This document shows, one piece after another, positions 1 through 6,845 of a stretch of 17,043 nt of DNA. This stretch comes from T1Sed10-7 sp041686695 (GTDB taxonomy: Bacteria > Actinomycetota > Nitriliruptoria > Nitriliruptorales > Nitriliruptoraceae). The stretch is from the NCBI GenBank assembly GCA_041686695.1, contig JAWLDJ010000042.1, positions 1 to 17,043 on the forward strand, in the 5' to 3' direction. The stretch's first letter is position 1. The number at the start of each line of letters is the position of its first letter. The translations under genes and the position numbers were made by a program. The notes under the pieces were generated by a model that was given only the letters and a program-made list of their open reading frames with translations, did no database searches and was not told the DNA's origin.

Positions 1-1
1 C

Positions 2-97
2 GAACCGGCGCAGACCCGCGACGTGGTGGGTCTGGGGCTGGCTGCCGCCGTCCAGGCGCCGATCGGCCCGATCCGGCGCGGCGTGTTCCGGATGTGA
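2..97 (+). CDS. 3' end of an unidentified protein (partial)
   Basis: The frame beginning at base 2 is open from the window edge to a TGA at 95-97 and gives 31 residues ending in APIGPIRRGVFRM. It has the codon use of its neighbours (G or C in nearly every third position) and is followed by a short convergent gap, so it is probably the true C-terminus of a gene that begins outside the window. The fragment is too short to assign to a family and no motif is visible. It converges with the lipoprotein gene that ends at 137. Confidence 0.6.
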   Translation, partial: EPAQTRDVVGLGLAAAVQAPIGPIRRGVFRM

Positions 98-107
98 CCC
101 GAGGGCC

Positions 108-128
108 CGGACACCCGGCGTGGGTCCG
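108..128. terminator. weak hairpin in convergent gap
   Basis: In the 39-base gap between two converging genes, CGGAC-A-CC can pair with GG-GTCCG around a short GC loop, giving about 7 pairs with one bulged A. There is no T tract. The placement suits a bidirectional terminator of the U-less kind proposed for GC-rich actinobacteria, but such stems also occur by chance in DNA this rich in GC. Confidence 0.3.
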
Positions 129-136
129 CCGCGCGG

Positions 137-814
137 TCAGTCGAGCACGATCGTCCGCTCCTGGCGGTCCTGCTCTGAGCCGTCCTGCGGGCTGACCCAG
201 AACACCTCGAGCCGGACGACCGCCGCGTCGGCGGCGGCCGCCAGCGGGACGGTCTCACGGAAGGCGCCGACGCAACCGGTGCCGCAGGCAGCGGTCGTGA
301 ACCCCTCGTCGAGCGACCGTCCGTCACCGTCCATCAGTCGCCAGTTGACCGTGGCCTCGTAGACGTTCGAGCAGCCGACGATCTCGACCTCGTCACCGGT
401 GACCTGCTCGTCGACGGGCGCGACGAGATCGATGAAGGCGTCCAGCTCCCGACCCTCGTGGGCCGCACAGGGCGCCGCCACCAGGTCCGGATCAGGCACC
501 GCTGCCCGCCCGTCGTCCGCTGCGGCCTCGACCTCGTCCGGTTCGAACGGCTCGGGCTCGCCGTCCGGGTCGCCCCGCTCGGGGTCGTCGTCCGGGTCGA
601 CCGCCTCGGTGTCGTCGGGACCGCTCGGCTCCTCGGCGGCGGCGTCGGTGGTGGGCGCATCCGGCGCGGCGTCGAGGTCGCCCTCCTCGGCAGCGCCCGC
701 GTCGGCCGCCTCATCGGCTGCCTCCAGGACGGTCACCTCGGCGGGACCGCCGCATGCCGCCAGCAGCACGGCACCGGCCCCCACCACCGTCACGGCTCGC
801 CACACGCTGCGCAT
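137..814 (-). CDS. lipoprotein with Gmad2 immunoglobulin-like domain
   Basis: This is a predicted exported lipoprotein of 225 residues. The N-terminus has a charged start, a hydrophobic stretch and the lipobox LAAC, with lipidated Cys21. Residues about 22-120 are a low-complexity linker rich in D, E, A and P. The last ~95 residues look like a Gmad2 domain (first described with spore-germination GerMN proteins): VNWRLMDGDGRSLDEGF, then a G-x-F strand, then VFWVSPQDGS. Function is unknown; a cell-surface or binding role is inferred. ATG at 814 is chosen over GTG at 820 because an AGGAG lies 7 bases before the ATG but only 1 before the GTG. It is divergent from the carboxylase gene. Confidence 0.8.
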   Translation of the reverse strand: MRSVWRAVTVVGAGAVLLAACGGPAEVTVLEAADEAADAGAAEEGDLDAAPDAPTTDAAAEEPSGPDDTEAVDPDDDPERGDPDGEPEPFEPDEVEAAADDGRAAVPDPDLVAAPCAAHEGRELDAFIDLVAPVDEQVTGDEVEIVGCSNVYEATVNWRLMDGDGRSLDEGFTTAACGTGCVGAFRETVPLAAAADAAVVRLEVFWVSPQDGSEQDRQERTIVLD

Positions 815-822
815 CGACACGC

Positions 823-852
823 TCCTGGTCGTCGGTCCTGGTCGTCGGTCCT
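823..852. repeat. 13-bp tandem repeat in lipoprotein leader
   Basis: The unit TCCTGGTCGTCGG occurs twice back to back (823-835, 836-848), followed by TCCT. It lies just upstream of the minus-strand lipoprotein. Read on the minus strand, each unit carries an AGGA, and the copy nearest the gene contributes its ribosome-binding site. It is probably a local slippage product, but copy number would change leader length. Confidence 0.7.
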
Positions 853-884
853 CGTCCGCTCCATCGGTCGGACGGCGGGCATGC

Positions 885-911
885 TTGACGGGTTCCCGTC
901 GCTGCTAGCGT
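885..911 (+). promoter_or_regulatory. sigma-70-type promoter of the carboxylase operon
   Basis: TTGACG at 885-890 resembles a -35 element and TAGCGT at 906-911 fits the actinobacterial -10 pattern TAnnnT. A TG two bases upstream gives an extended -10. The spacer is 15 bases, which is short, but the extended -10 would compensate. Transcription would start near 918, about 20 bases before the GTG start at 939. Confidence 0.5.
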
Positions 912-938
912 CGGTGACCGCCGCCAGGGAGGGTCGTC

Positions 939-2930
939 GTGGTCGCTCGCCTGCTCGTCGCGAACCGCGGTGAGATCGCCCGCCGGATCATAGGGACCTG
1001 CCGAGAGCTCGGCGTCACCACCGTCGCGGTCTACAGCGACGCCGATGCCGACGAGCCGCACGTGCGCGACGCCGACATCGCGGTCCGCCTCGGCCCCGCG
1101 CCGGCGCCGGCCAGCTACCTCGACGCCGACCGGCTGGTGGCCGTGGCGCGACAGACCGGCTGTGACGCCGTGCACCCGGGCTACGGCTTCCTGGCCGAGG
1201 ACCCGGCCTTCGCGCGGGCGGTCACCACCGCCGGTCTGACCTTCGTGGGGCCCTCCGCCGAGGTCATCGCCCTGATGGGTGACAAGGCGGCCGCCAAGCA
1301 GCGCCTGGGAGCTGCCGGGGTACCCGTGGTCCCCGGTGAGCTCCGCTCGGACCTCGATGACGCCGCGCTGCTGACGGCGGCGGAGACCGTCGGCTTCCCC
1401 CTGATGGTCAAGGCGGTGGCCGGCGGCGGTGGCACGGGCATGCGGGTGGTGGCAGCACCCGCGGAACTGCCCGGTGCGCTGCTCGCCGCGCGACGCGAGG
1501 CCCGGGGCGCGTTCGGGGACGACCGGCTGATCCTCGAGCGGCTCGTCACGCGGCCACGCCACATCGAGGTCCAGGTCCTCGCCGACGCCCACGGCAACGT
1601 GCTGCACCTGTTCGAGCGCGAATGCTCGGTGCAGCGCCGCCACCAGAAGATCGTCGAGGAGGCGCCCTCCGCGGCCGTCGACGAGCGTCTGCGGGCCCGG
1701 CTCGGCGCGGCGGCGGTGACCGCGACGCGCGAGGTCGGCTACCTCGGTGCCGGCACGCTGGAGTTCCTGGTCGACGGGACGACGGTCGGGGCGGACGAGC
1801 CGCGGTTCTACTTCCTGGAGATGAACACCCGTCTCCAGGTCGAGCACCCGGTCACCGAGCTCATCACGGGGCTCGACCTGGTGGCGTGGCAGCTGCGGAT
1901 CGCCGACGGTGACGCGCTGCCGATGACCCAGGGGGCGCTCACCCGGACCGGTCACGCGATCGAGGTCCGGCTCTACGCCGAGGATCCCGTCGGGCAGTTG
2001 CCCCAGACCGGCGCCGTCCACGCGCTCGACCTGCCGACGGGACCGGGGGTGCGCTGCGACGTCGGCATCGCCGCCGGCAGCCAGGTCACCCGTCACTACG
2101 ATCCGATGATCGGCAAGCTCATCGCCCACGGTCCCGACCGGCGCACGGCGATCGCCCGACTCCGGGCCGCGCTGGCGGCCACCAGCGTCCGCGGGGTGGT
2201 GACCAACGTCGAACTGCTCGACGCGGTCCTCGCACACCCCGCGTTCGGCGCTGGCGATCTGACGACCTCGTTCCTCGACGACCACCTCGCCGACTGGCGG
2301 CCCGGGCCGCTGGCTCTCGAGCAGGTGGCGGCCGCCGCCGTGGCGCTGCACGACGCCGGACGCACGGGTGCTGACCCCTCCCCGTGGGCACGGCTCGGCG
2401 CGGTGCGGACCGGGGGCGCAGGCTGGCCCGTGCTGCTGCGTGACCGTCTGACAGCGAGCCAGTCCCCTCCCCGGTTGGAGGTGACCGCCCGCGGTGATCG
2501 CCTCGACCTGCGGAGCGACAGCGGCGCCGTGGTGCCGGCGGAGCTCGGTCCCGACGACGTCGAGGTGCTGGTCGATCCCGAGGGCCGCCGACACGTGTGG
2601 CTGCACCACGGCGGGGTGACCCGTGTCCTCGACGAGGTGGCACCGGTGCGATACGCCGACGCCAGCGCACCGGCGGGTGTGGCCACCTTCACCGCGCCGA
2701 TGCCGGGGACCGTGATCGCGGTGGAGGCGGCCCCCGGGGACGTCGTCGCTGCCGGGACGACGCTGGTGGTCGTCGAGGCCATGAAGATGGAGCACCCGGT
2801 GCGGGCACCGGTCGCGGGGACGGTGACGGCGTTGTACGTCCACGGTGGGCAGGCGGTGGAGGCGGGGGCGACGCTGGTCGCCTTCGAAGCGTCGCCCGAC
2901 GCGGCCGGGGACCGGCCAGGAGGCGAGTGA
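939..2930 (+). CDS. acyl-CoA carboxylase alpha subunit (biotin carboxylase + biotin carrier), MccA-like
   Basis: This 663-residue subunit carboxylates its own biotin with ATP and bicarbonate and passes the carboxyl group to a separate carboxyltransferase. The N-terminal biotin carboxylase domain shows LLVANRGEIA at 5-14, HPGYGFLAED at 79-88, the ATP-grasp glycine loop AGGGGTGM at 161-168 and EMNTRLQVEHPVTE at 294-307. A less conserved linker follows. The C-terminal biotinyl domain carries EAMKM, with Lys616 as the biotin site. Length and domain order fit 3-methylcrotonyl-, propionyl- or geranyl-CoA carboxylase alpha subunits. The adjacent HMG-CoA lyase favours 3-methylcrotonyl-CoA (leucine breakdown), but this is inference, as no beta subunit is in the window. 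The GTG start has AGGGAGGG 5 bases upstream. Confidence 0.93.
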   Translation: MVARLLVANRGEIARRIIGTCRELGVTTVAVYSDADADEPHVRDADIAVRLGPAPAPASYLDADRLVAVARQTGCDAVHPGYGFLAEDPAFARAVTTAGLTFVGPSAEVIALMGDKAAAKQRLGAAGVPVVPGELRSDLDDAALLTAAETVGFPLMVKAVAGGGGTGMRVVAAPAELPGALLAARREARGAFGDDRLILERLVTRPRHIEVQVLADAHGNVLHLFERECSVQRRHQKIVEEAPSAAVDERLRARLGAAAVTATREVGYLGAGTLEFLVDGTTVGADEPRFYFLEMNTRLQVEHPVTELITGLDLVAWQLRIADGDALPMTQGALTRTGHAIEVRLYAEDPVGQLPQTGAVHALDLPTGPGVRCDVGIAAGSQVTRHYDPMIGKLIAHGPDRRTAIARLRAALAATSVRGVVTNVELLDAVLAHPAFGAGDLTTSFLDDHLADWRPGPLALEQVAAAAVALHDAGRTGADPSPWARLGAVRTGGAGWPVLLRDRLTASQSPPRLEVTARGDRLDLRSDSGAVVPAELGPDDVEVLVDPEGRRHVWLHHGGVTRVLDEVAPVRYADASAPAGVATFTAPMPGTVIAVEAAPGDVVAAGTTLVVVEAMKMEHPVRAPVAGTVTALYVHGGQAVEAGATLVAFEASPDAAGDRPGGE

Positions 2931-2932
2931 GC

Positions 2933-3844
2933 GTGGAGCTGCCGCAACGCATCAGGATCGTCGAGGTCGGACCGCGCGACGGCTTGCAGAACGAGCCCGG
3001 CACGGTGCCGACCGCGACGAAGATCACCTTCATCGACCGGCTGGCCGCCACCGGACTCGAGGTGGTCGAGGCCACCTCCTTCGTCCGGCCGGACCTCGTC
3101 CCACAGCTCGCCGACGCGGCCGAGGTGCTGGCCGGCATCACTCCCGTCGCGGGGGTGCGCTACCCGGTGCTGGTGGCCAACGAGCAGGGTCTCGATCGGG
3201 CCCTGGCGGCAGGTGCCACCGAGATCGCGGTCTTCGCCTCCGCGTCCGAGCCGTTCAGCGAACGCAACCTGGGCTGCACGATCGAGGAGAGCCTGGAGCG
3301 CTTCGGTGGGGTCGTCCGGCGGGCCAAACGCCAGGACCTTCGGGTCCGCGGGTACGTCTCGATGGTGTGTGGCTGCCCCTACCAGGGCGAGGTCCCGCTC
3401 GACGATGTGCGCAGGGTCACCACCGAGCTGTTCGAGCTCGGGTGCGACGAGGTGTCCCTGGGCGACACGATCGGGGTCGGCACCGCGCTGCAGGTGCAGG
3501 ACCTGATCGCGGCACTGTCCCCGACGGTGCTGGTGGACCGGCTCGCGGTCCACCTGCACGACACCTACGGGCAGGGCCTGGCCAACACCCTGGCCGCCTT
3601 CGAGGCGGGCGTCCGGATCGCGGACACGAGCGCCGGCGGGTTGGGGGGCTGCCCCTTCGCAGCGGGCGCGGCCGGCAACCTGGCCACCGAGGACCTGCTC
3701 TACGCCCTGGAGGGCTCCGGCGTCGACACCGGCGTCGACCTCTCGGAGGTCATCTCGGTCACGGGATGGATGGCCGGCCAGCTCGGTCGTGCCCCGGCCT
3801 CGCGGGTCGCTCGTGCCGTGCTCGCCCGCGGCCAGGAGCGCTGA
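2933..3844 (+). CDS. hydroxymethylglutaryl-CoA lyase
   Basis: This enzyme splits 3-hydroxy-3-methylglutaryl-CoA into acetyl-CoA and acetoacetate, the last step of leucine degradation. The 303-residue TIM-barrel protein has EVGPRDGLQNE near its start (catalytic Arg15-Asp16), the metal-ligand motif HLHDTYG at 207-213 and the family signature GLGGCPFA at 236-243 with catalytic Cys240, followed by AGAAGNLATED. It lies directly after the carboxylase gene and is surely co-transcribed. Two starts are possible: GTG at 2927 would overlap the upstream TGA by 4 bases, but AGGAGG (2918-2923) is only 3 bases away. GTG at 2933 has 9 bases spacing and is preferred. The 3' end overlaps the convergent hydrolase frame by 86 bases. 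Confidence 0.95.
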   Translation: MELPQRIRIVEVGPRDGLQNEPGTVPTATKITFIDRLAATGLEVVEATSFVRPDLVPQLADAAEVLAGITPVAGVRYPVLVANEQGLDRALAAGATEIAVFASASEPFSERNLGCTIEESLERFGGVVRRAKRQDLRVRGYVSMVCGCPYQGEVPLDDVRRVTTELFELGCDEVSLGDTIGVGTALQVQDLIAALSPTVLVDRLAVHLHDTYGQGLANTLAAFEAGVRIADTSAGGLGGCPFAAGAAGNLATEDLLYALEGSGVDTGVDLSEVISVTGWMAGQLGRAPASRVARAVLARGQER

Positions 3845-4724
3845 GCGGCGCCGGGGGGCCAAGGTCACCGTCCGGTCTGAGGGAACGGACCGTGACCACG
3901 GCCGCGCGGCCCAGCCGGGACAGCTGCCCCTCAAGGGACGCGATCGTCATCCTCGCCAGCGCCGAGCGCGGCGCCAGGTCGCTCCAGCGTCGCGCCACCG
4001 CCAGCGGATGGCCGGGGTCGTCCGGCCATCCGATGACCGCGAGCGGTGGCTCCAGCGCCCGGAGCTCGGCCACGCTCGGCGCCTCGGCCCCGTCCAGGGC
4101 GCGCAGCGCCGCCTCCAGGCTCGCCGGGTCGTGCCGCGGGTAGTCGGCGAGCAGCGTCGCCCGCAGCCAGGGAGCGAGCGCGTGGTCGGCCCGCAGCTCG
4201 GCGATCATCGGCCCGATCCCCTCCCGCGTGACCCGCGCCGCGACCGCGGCGTGCGGGCCGCGGCCGCGCGAGGACAGCCCGAGCCAGGCCGGCAGGCAGC
4301 CCACCACCGCGCCGGCCCGCGTCCCGGTGGTGGCCGCCCGGACGGCCGCGTGCGCCCCCAGCGACACGCCGCCGGTCACGGCCACCGGCCCCTCGACGCT
4401 GGCCACCACCGCCGCGAGATCCGCCGCGTGCACGTCGAGGTGGTGCTCGCACGAGCGGCGGGCGGGCAGGGACGCGCCGTGCCCGCGCAGGTCGGAGACC
4501 ACCAGACGCGCCCCGGCGTCGAGCACGGGCCGGGCGAAGGCCGCGGCGAGGAAGCGCGCGGAGGAACCGACCCCGTGGGCCAGCACCCAGGCCGGCGCGT
4601 CGGCGGGCCCGAGCTCCGCAACGGCGAGCCAGCCACCCGGCACCTCGACCCACCGGCGACGGGCGCCGAGCGCGTCCAGTTCCGACGGCAGCAGGAGCTT
4701 CGGCGTCGGATCGGGCGTGGTCAC
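3759..4724 (-). CDS. alpha/beta hydrolase-fold protein
   Basis: A soluble alpha/beta hydrolase of unknown substrate. Visible family features are the oxyanion-region HG at 50-51, DLRGHGAS at 78-85, and the nucleophile elbow GGVSLG with Ser121 (G-x-S-x-G). The strand with the likely catalytic acid is IGWPDDPGHPLAVARRW, with Asp235 or Asp236. No clear catalytic His follows in the usual place; His239 is the nearest. The family-like sequence stops near residue 283 (LGRAAVVTVRSL). The remaining ~38 residues are rich in Pro, Arg and Gly and run through the hairpin and antisense to the 3' end of HMG-CoA lyase. The natural end may therefore have been lost, for instance by a frameshift. The GTG start overlaps the TGA of the thioredoxin gene (GTGA), implying translational coupling. 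Confidence 0.75.
   Translation of the reverse strand: MTTPDPTPKLLLPSELDALGARRRWVEVPGGWLAVAELGPADAPAWVLAHGVGSSARFLAAAFARPVLDAGARLVVSDLRGHGASLPARRSCEHHLDVHAADLAAVVASVEGPVAVTGGVSLGAHAAVRAATTGTRAGAVVGCLPAWLGLSSRGRGPHAAVAARVTREGIGPMIAELRADHALAPWLRATLLADYPRHDPASLEAALRALDGAEAPSVAELRALEPPLAVIGWPDDPGHPLAVARRWSDLAPRSALARMTIASLEGQLSRLGRAAVVTVRSLRPDGDLGPPAPLSAPGRGRARHERPARPGHDRAGRPSIP
3863..3897. terminator. bidirectional hairpin between converging genes
   Basis: GGTCACCGTCCG (3863-3874) and CGGACCGTGACC (3886-3897) form a 12-position stem with a single C-C mismatch around an 11-base loop. It begins 19 bases after the HMG-CoA lyase stop, where a terminator is expected. There is no T run on either strand, so it would be a U-less or bidirectional type. 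It lies inside the open frame of the convergent hydrolase, where it encodes about residues 276-287. Confidence 0.6.
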
Positions 4725-5320
4725 CGCACCGCGTCCAGCAGCTGGCCGAGGCTGGTCTCGGTCAGCTCGCCCACCACCCGGCCGGCCAGCTGCCCGTCAC
4801 GGTCGAACACCACGGTGGTCGGCATGCCGCGCCCGCCCACCGCGAAGGCGACGTCACCCTGCAGGTCGTGGATCGTGGCGAAGTCGATCCCGAGCTCCTC
4901 GACGAAGGCTTCCCCGTCCTCACGGCGATCGAGATGATCGATGCCGAGGAAGGTGACATCGGGGTTGGCATCCCGGGCCGCGAGCAGCATCGGCACCTCG
5001 GCTCGGCAGGGACCGCACCAGCTGGCGAAGATGTTGACCAGCGTCGGGTTCCCGGCCTCGGCTTCCCGGGCGATGAAGGCGGCGGCCTCCGGCCAGCTCC
5101 CGCTGACCAGCCGGGCATCGACCGGCGGCACCTCTTCCGGCGCCGGGACCGCGAAGACGTCCACGCCGTCGTCGGCCGGGACCCGTGGAGCGTCCTCACC
5201 GGGCGTCGCACCGAAGTCGACCACCCCGTCGTCACCGGCGCTGCAGGCCGCCAGCACGACCAGCACCAGGCCGACGGCGAGCAACACCGCCGCCCGCGTA
5301 CGCACAGGGCCACGAGGCAC
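4721..5320 (-). CDS. TlpA-family thioredoxin-like lipoprotein
   Basis: A membrane-anchored extracytoplasmic thiol-disulfide protein of 199 residues. The signal sequence ends in the lipobox LAAC with Cys26. After an acidic, Pro-rich spacer comes a thioredoxin fold with the active site FASWCGPCRAEVP (Cys102 and Cys105) and the cis-Pro loop GMPTT (Pro167). Such proteins reduce or isomerise cysteines in exported proteins or serve cytochrome c maturation; which applies here cannot be told. The GTG start at 5320 has only a weak, distant GGAG, so GTG at 5305 is a possible alternative. It follows the aminotransferase gene by 62 bases and overlaps the downstream hydrolase start by 4. Confidence 0.88.
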   Translation of the reverse strand: MPRGPVRTRAAVLLAVGLVLVVLAACSAGDDGVVDFGATPGEDAPRVPADDGVDVFAVPAPEEVPPVDARLVSGSWPEAAAFIAREAEAGNPTLVNIFASWCGPCRAEVPMLLAARDANPDVTFLGIDHLDRREDGEAFVEELGIDFATIHDLQGDVAFAVGGRGMPTTVVFDRDGQLAGRVVGELTETSLGQLLDAVR

Positions 5321-5382
5321 CGGTCAGCGCGCTCCGTTCGGGGACAGGGACGTCCCGGCAAGGTAGCGACCGCAGGCAACGG

Positions 5383-6471
5383 TCAGTGCCGGCTGGGGAC
5401 CTCGGCCAGGACCTGTGCGGAGGCCTCCAGCACCTCGTCGACCTCCTCGGGCGTGCCGACGGTGATCCGGACCTGCTCATGCAACCCGTAGGGCCTCAGC
5501 GCCCGGACGCCGATGCCGCGCGCGGCGTAGGCCGCCACGACCTGCTCGGCGTCGATCCCGAGCTCGAGGGTGACGAAGTTGCCCAGCCCGGCCGAGTGCG
5601 GGATGCCCAGCGCGGCGAACCCGTCGGACAGCCGCCGACGGCCGGCCAGCGTGCCGTCGATCGTGGCAGCGAGGTGTCCCTGATCGCCGAGGCTGGCCAC
5701 GGCCGCGGCCTGCGCGGGCGCGGTGACGTTGAAGCGCGGCCGCCGACCGTCCGCCGAGGCCACCAACTCAGCGGGTCCGAGCAGTGCGCCGACCCGCAAG
5801 CCTGCGAGCGCGTGGGCCTTGGAGAAGGTCGTCACGACCACCACCCGGGGGTGCTCGAGGGTGAGGGTCCGTGCCCGTGCGTACCCGTCCTGCCCGGTGG
5901 CGAAGTGGTGGTAGGCCTCGTCCACCACCAGGGTCACGTGATCGGGCAGCTGGCCGGCGAGGTGGACCAGGGCCGCACCGCTGAGGTGGGCTGCGGTCGG
6001 GTTCGCCGGGTTGTCGACCACCACCACCCGGGTGCGATCGGTCACGGCTGCCAGCAGCCGCTCCACGTCGCGCTGGTAGCCGGGGCCGGCCGCGGTGGCC
6101 GGCCCGCCGGTGGGTACCTCGACGTACCGGGCGCCGGCGTTGCGTGTCGCGAGGCGGTAGACGATGAACGAACGCTCGAAGGCGACGACCTCCGCCCCGG
6201 CATCGTGCGCGCAACGGTCGGGGAGCAGCTCCATCAACAGGGCGGCGGAGCCGTTGCCCACGGCCACCTCCGCGGGCGCTGCGGCCTCCTCGGCGGCGAC
6301 CGCGGCCCGCAACGTGGCACTGGTGTCGTCCGGGTAGCGGTGCCCCTCGGTGAGCGCCGCGCCCGCGGCCGCGACCGCGGCCGGGGACGGGCCGAAGGGT
6401 GACTCGTTGGACGACAACCGGACCCGCATGCCCGGTGGTGGGCCGACGGCGGCACCGGCCGCGGTGCTCAC
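5383..6471 (-). CDS. hisC: histidinol-phosphate aminotransferase family protein (class I/II, PLP-dependent)
   Basis: A 362-residue PLP aminotransferase of the HisC type, expected to convert imidazole-acetol phosphate and glutamate to histidinol phosphate and 2-oxoglutarate. SNESPFGPSP at 21-30 is the typical HisC N-terminal motif. NPANPT at 154-159, DEAYHHF at 184-190 (Asp and Tyr contact PLP) and TTFSKAHALAGLRVG with Lys218 as the PLP Schiff-base lysine follow. Arg335 in VRITVGT would bind the substrate carboxylate. No other his gene is nearby, so an aromatic or other amino acid may be the substrate, as in the phenylalanine aminotransferases that resemble HisC. The GTG start overlaps the TGA of the GroES-like gene by 4 bases. 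Confidence 0.85.
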   Translation of the reverse strand: MSTAAGAAVGPPPGMRVRLSSNESPFGPSPAAVAAAGAALTEGHRYPDDTSATLRAAVAAEEAAAPAEVAVGNGSAALLMELLPDRCAHDAGAEVVAFERSFIVYRLATRNAGARYVEVPTGGPATAAGPGYQRDVERLLAAVTDRTRVVVVDNPANPTAAHLSGAALVHLAGQLPDHVTLVVDEAYHHFATGQDGYARARTLTLEHPRVVVVTTFSKAHALAGLRVGALLGPAELVASADGRRPRFNVTAPAQAAAVASLGDQGHLAATIDGTLAGRRRLSDGFAALGIPHSAGLGNFVTLELGIDAEQVVAAYAARGIGVRALRPYGLHEQVRITVGTPEEVDEVLEASAQVLAEVPSRH

Positions 6472-6806
6472 AGGTACAGCCCGGTGGCGTTGTCGGCCTG
6501 TCGGGAGGCGACCGCGTGGACGTCGCGCTCGCGCACGATCAGGTAGGGCTCACCCTGGATGTCGACCTCGATCGCGTCCTCCGGCAGGTACAGGACGTCA
6601 TCGCCGGTGGCGACCTGGCGCACGTTCGGGCCGACCTCGATCGTCAGCCCCCAGATGCCCTTGCGGTCGACGGAGCGGGCCGTGGCGGGGATCACGATCC
6701 CGCCGCGCGAGCGCCGCTCGGCGTCCTCGGGTGGTGCCACCAGCACGCGGTCGCCGAGCACGGCCACGCCGCGACGGTCGCTCTGGTGCTCCCCGAGTGC
6801 GCTCAT
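6468..6806 (-). CDS. GroES-like (Cpn10 fold) co-chaperonin family protein
   Basis: A small protein of about 112 residues with the GroES pattern. VAVLGDRVLVAPPEDAERR matches the first strand region, RGGIVIP matches the mobile-loop region, and VGPNVRQVATGDDVLYLP and EVDIQGEPYLIVRERDVHAV match the later barrel strands. The stretch after the loop (TARSVDRKGIWGLTIEVGPN) and the C-terminal tail differ from housekeeping GroES. No groEL is adjacent, so this is an orphan paralogue whose role is unknown; it may be a capping partner for GroEL or an unrelated Cpn10-fold adaptor. ATG at 6806 is preferred over GTG at 6815, though neither has a clear ribosome-binding site. It sits between the metalloregulator and the aminotransferase in one operon. 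Confidence 0.8.
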   Translation of the reverse strand: MSALGEHQSDRRGVAVLGDRVLVAPPEDAERRSRGGIVIPATARSVDRKGIWGLTIEVGPNVRQVATGDDVLYLPEDAIEVDIQGEPYLIVRERDVHAVASRQADNATGLYL

Positions 6807-6845
6807 ACCGGGCACCGTACCGGCACACGCCCGGGCTCCCGGTGG

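Noticed and set aside
711..2843. A 710-residue minus-strand open frame over the carboxylase gene
   Set aside because: It is antisense to an unmistakable biotin carboxylase, its product is low-complexity His/Arg/Gly/Asp-rich sequence with no motif, and long shadow frames are expected in DNA this rich in GC.
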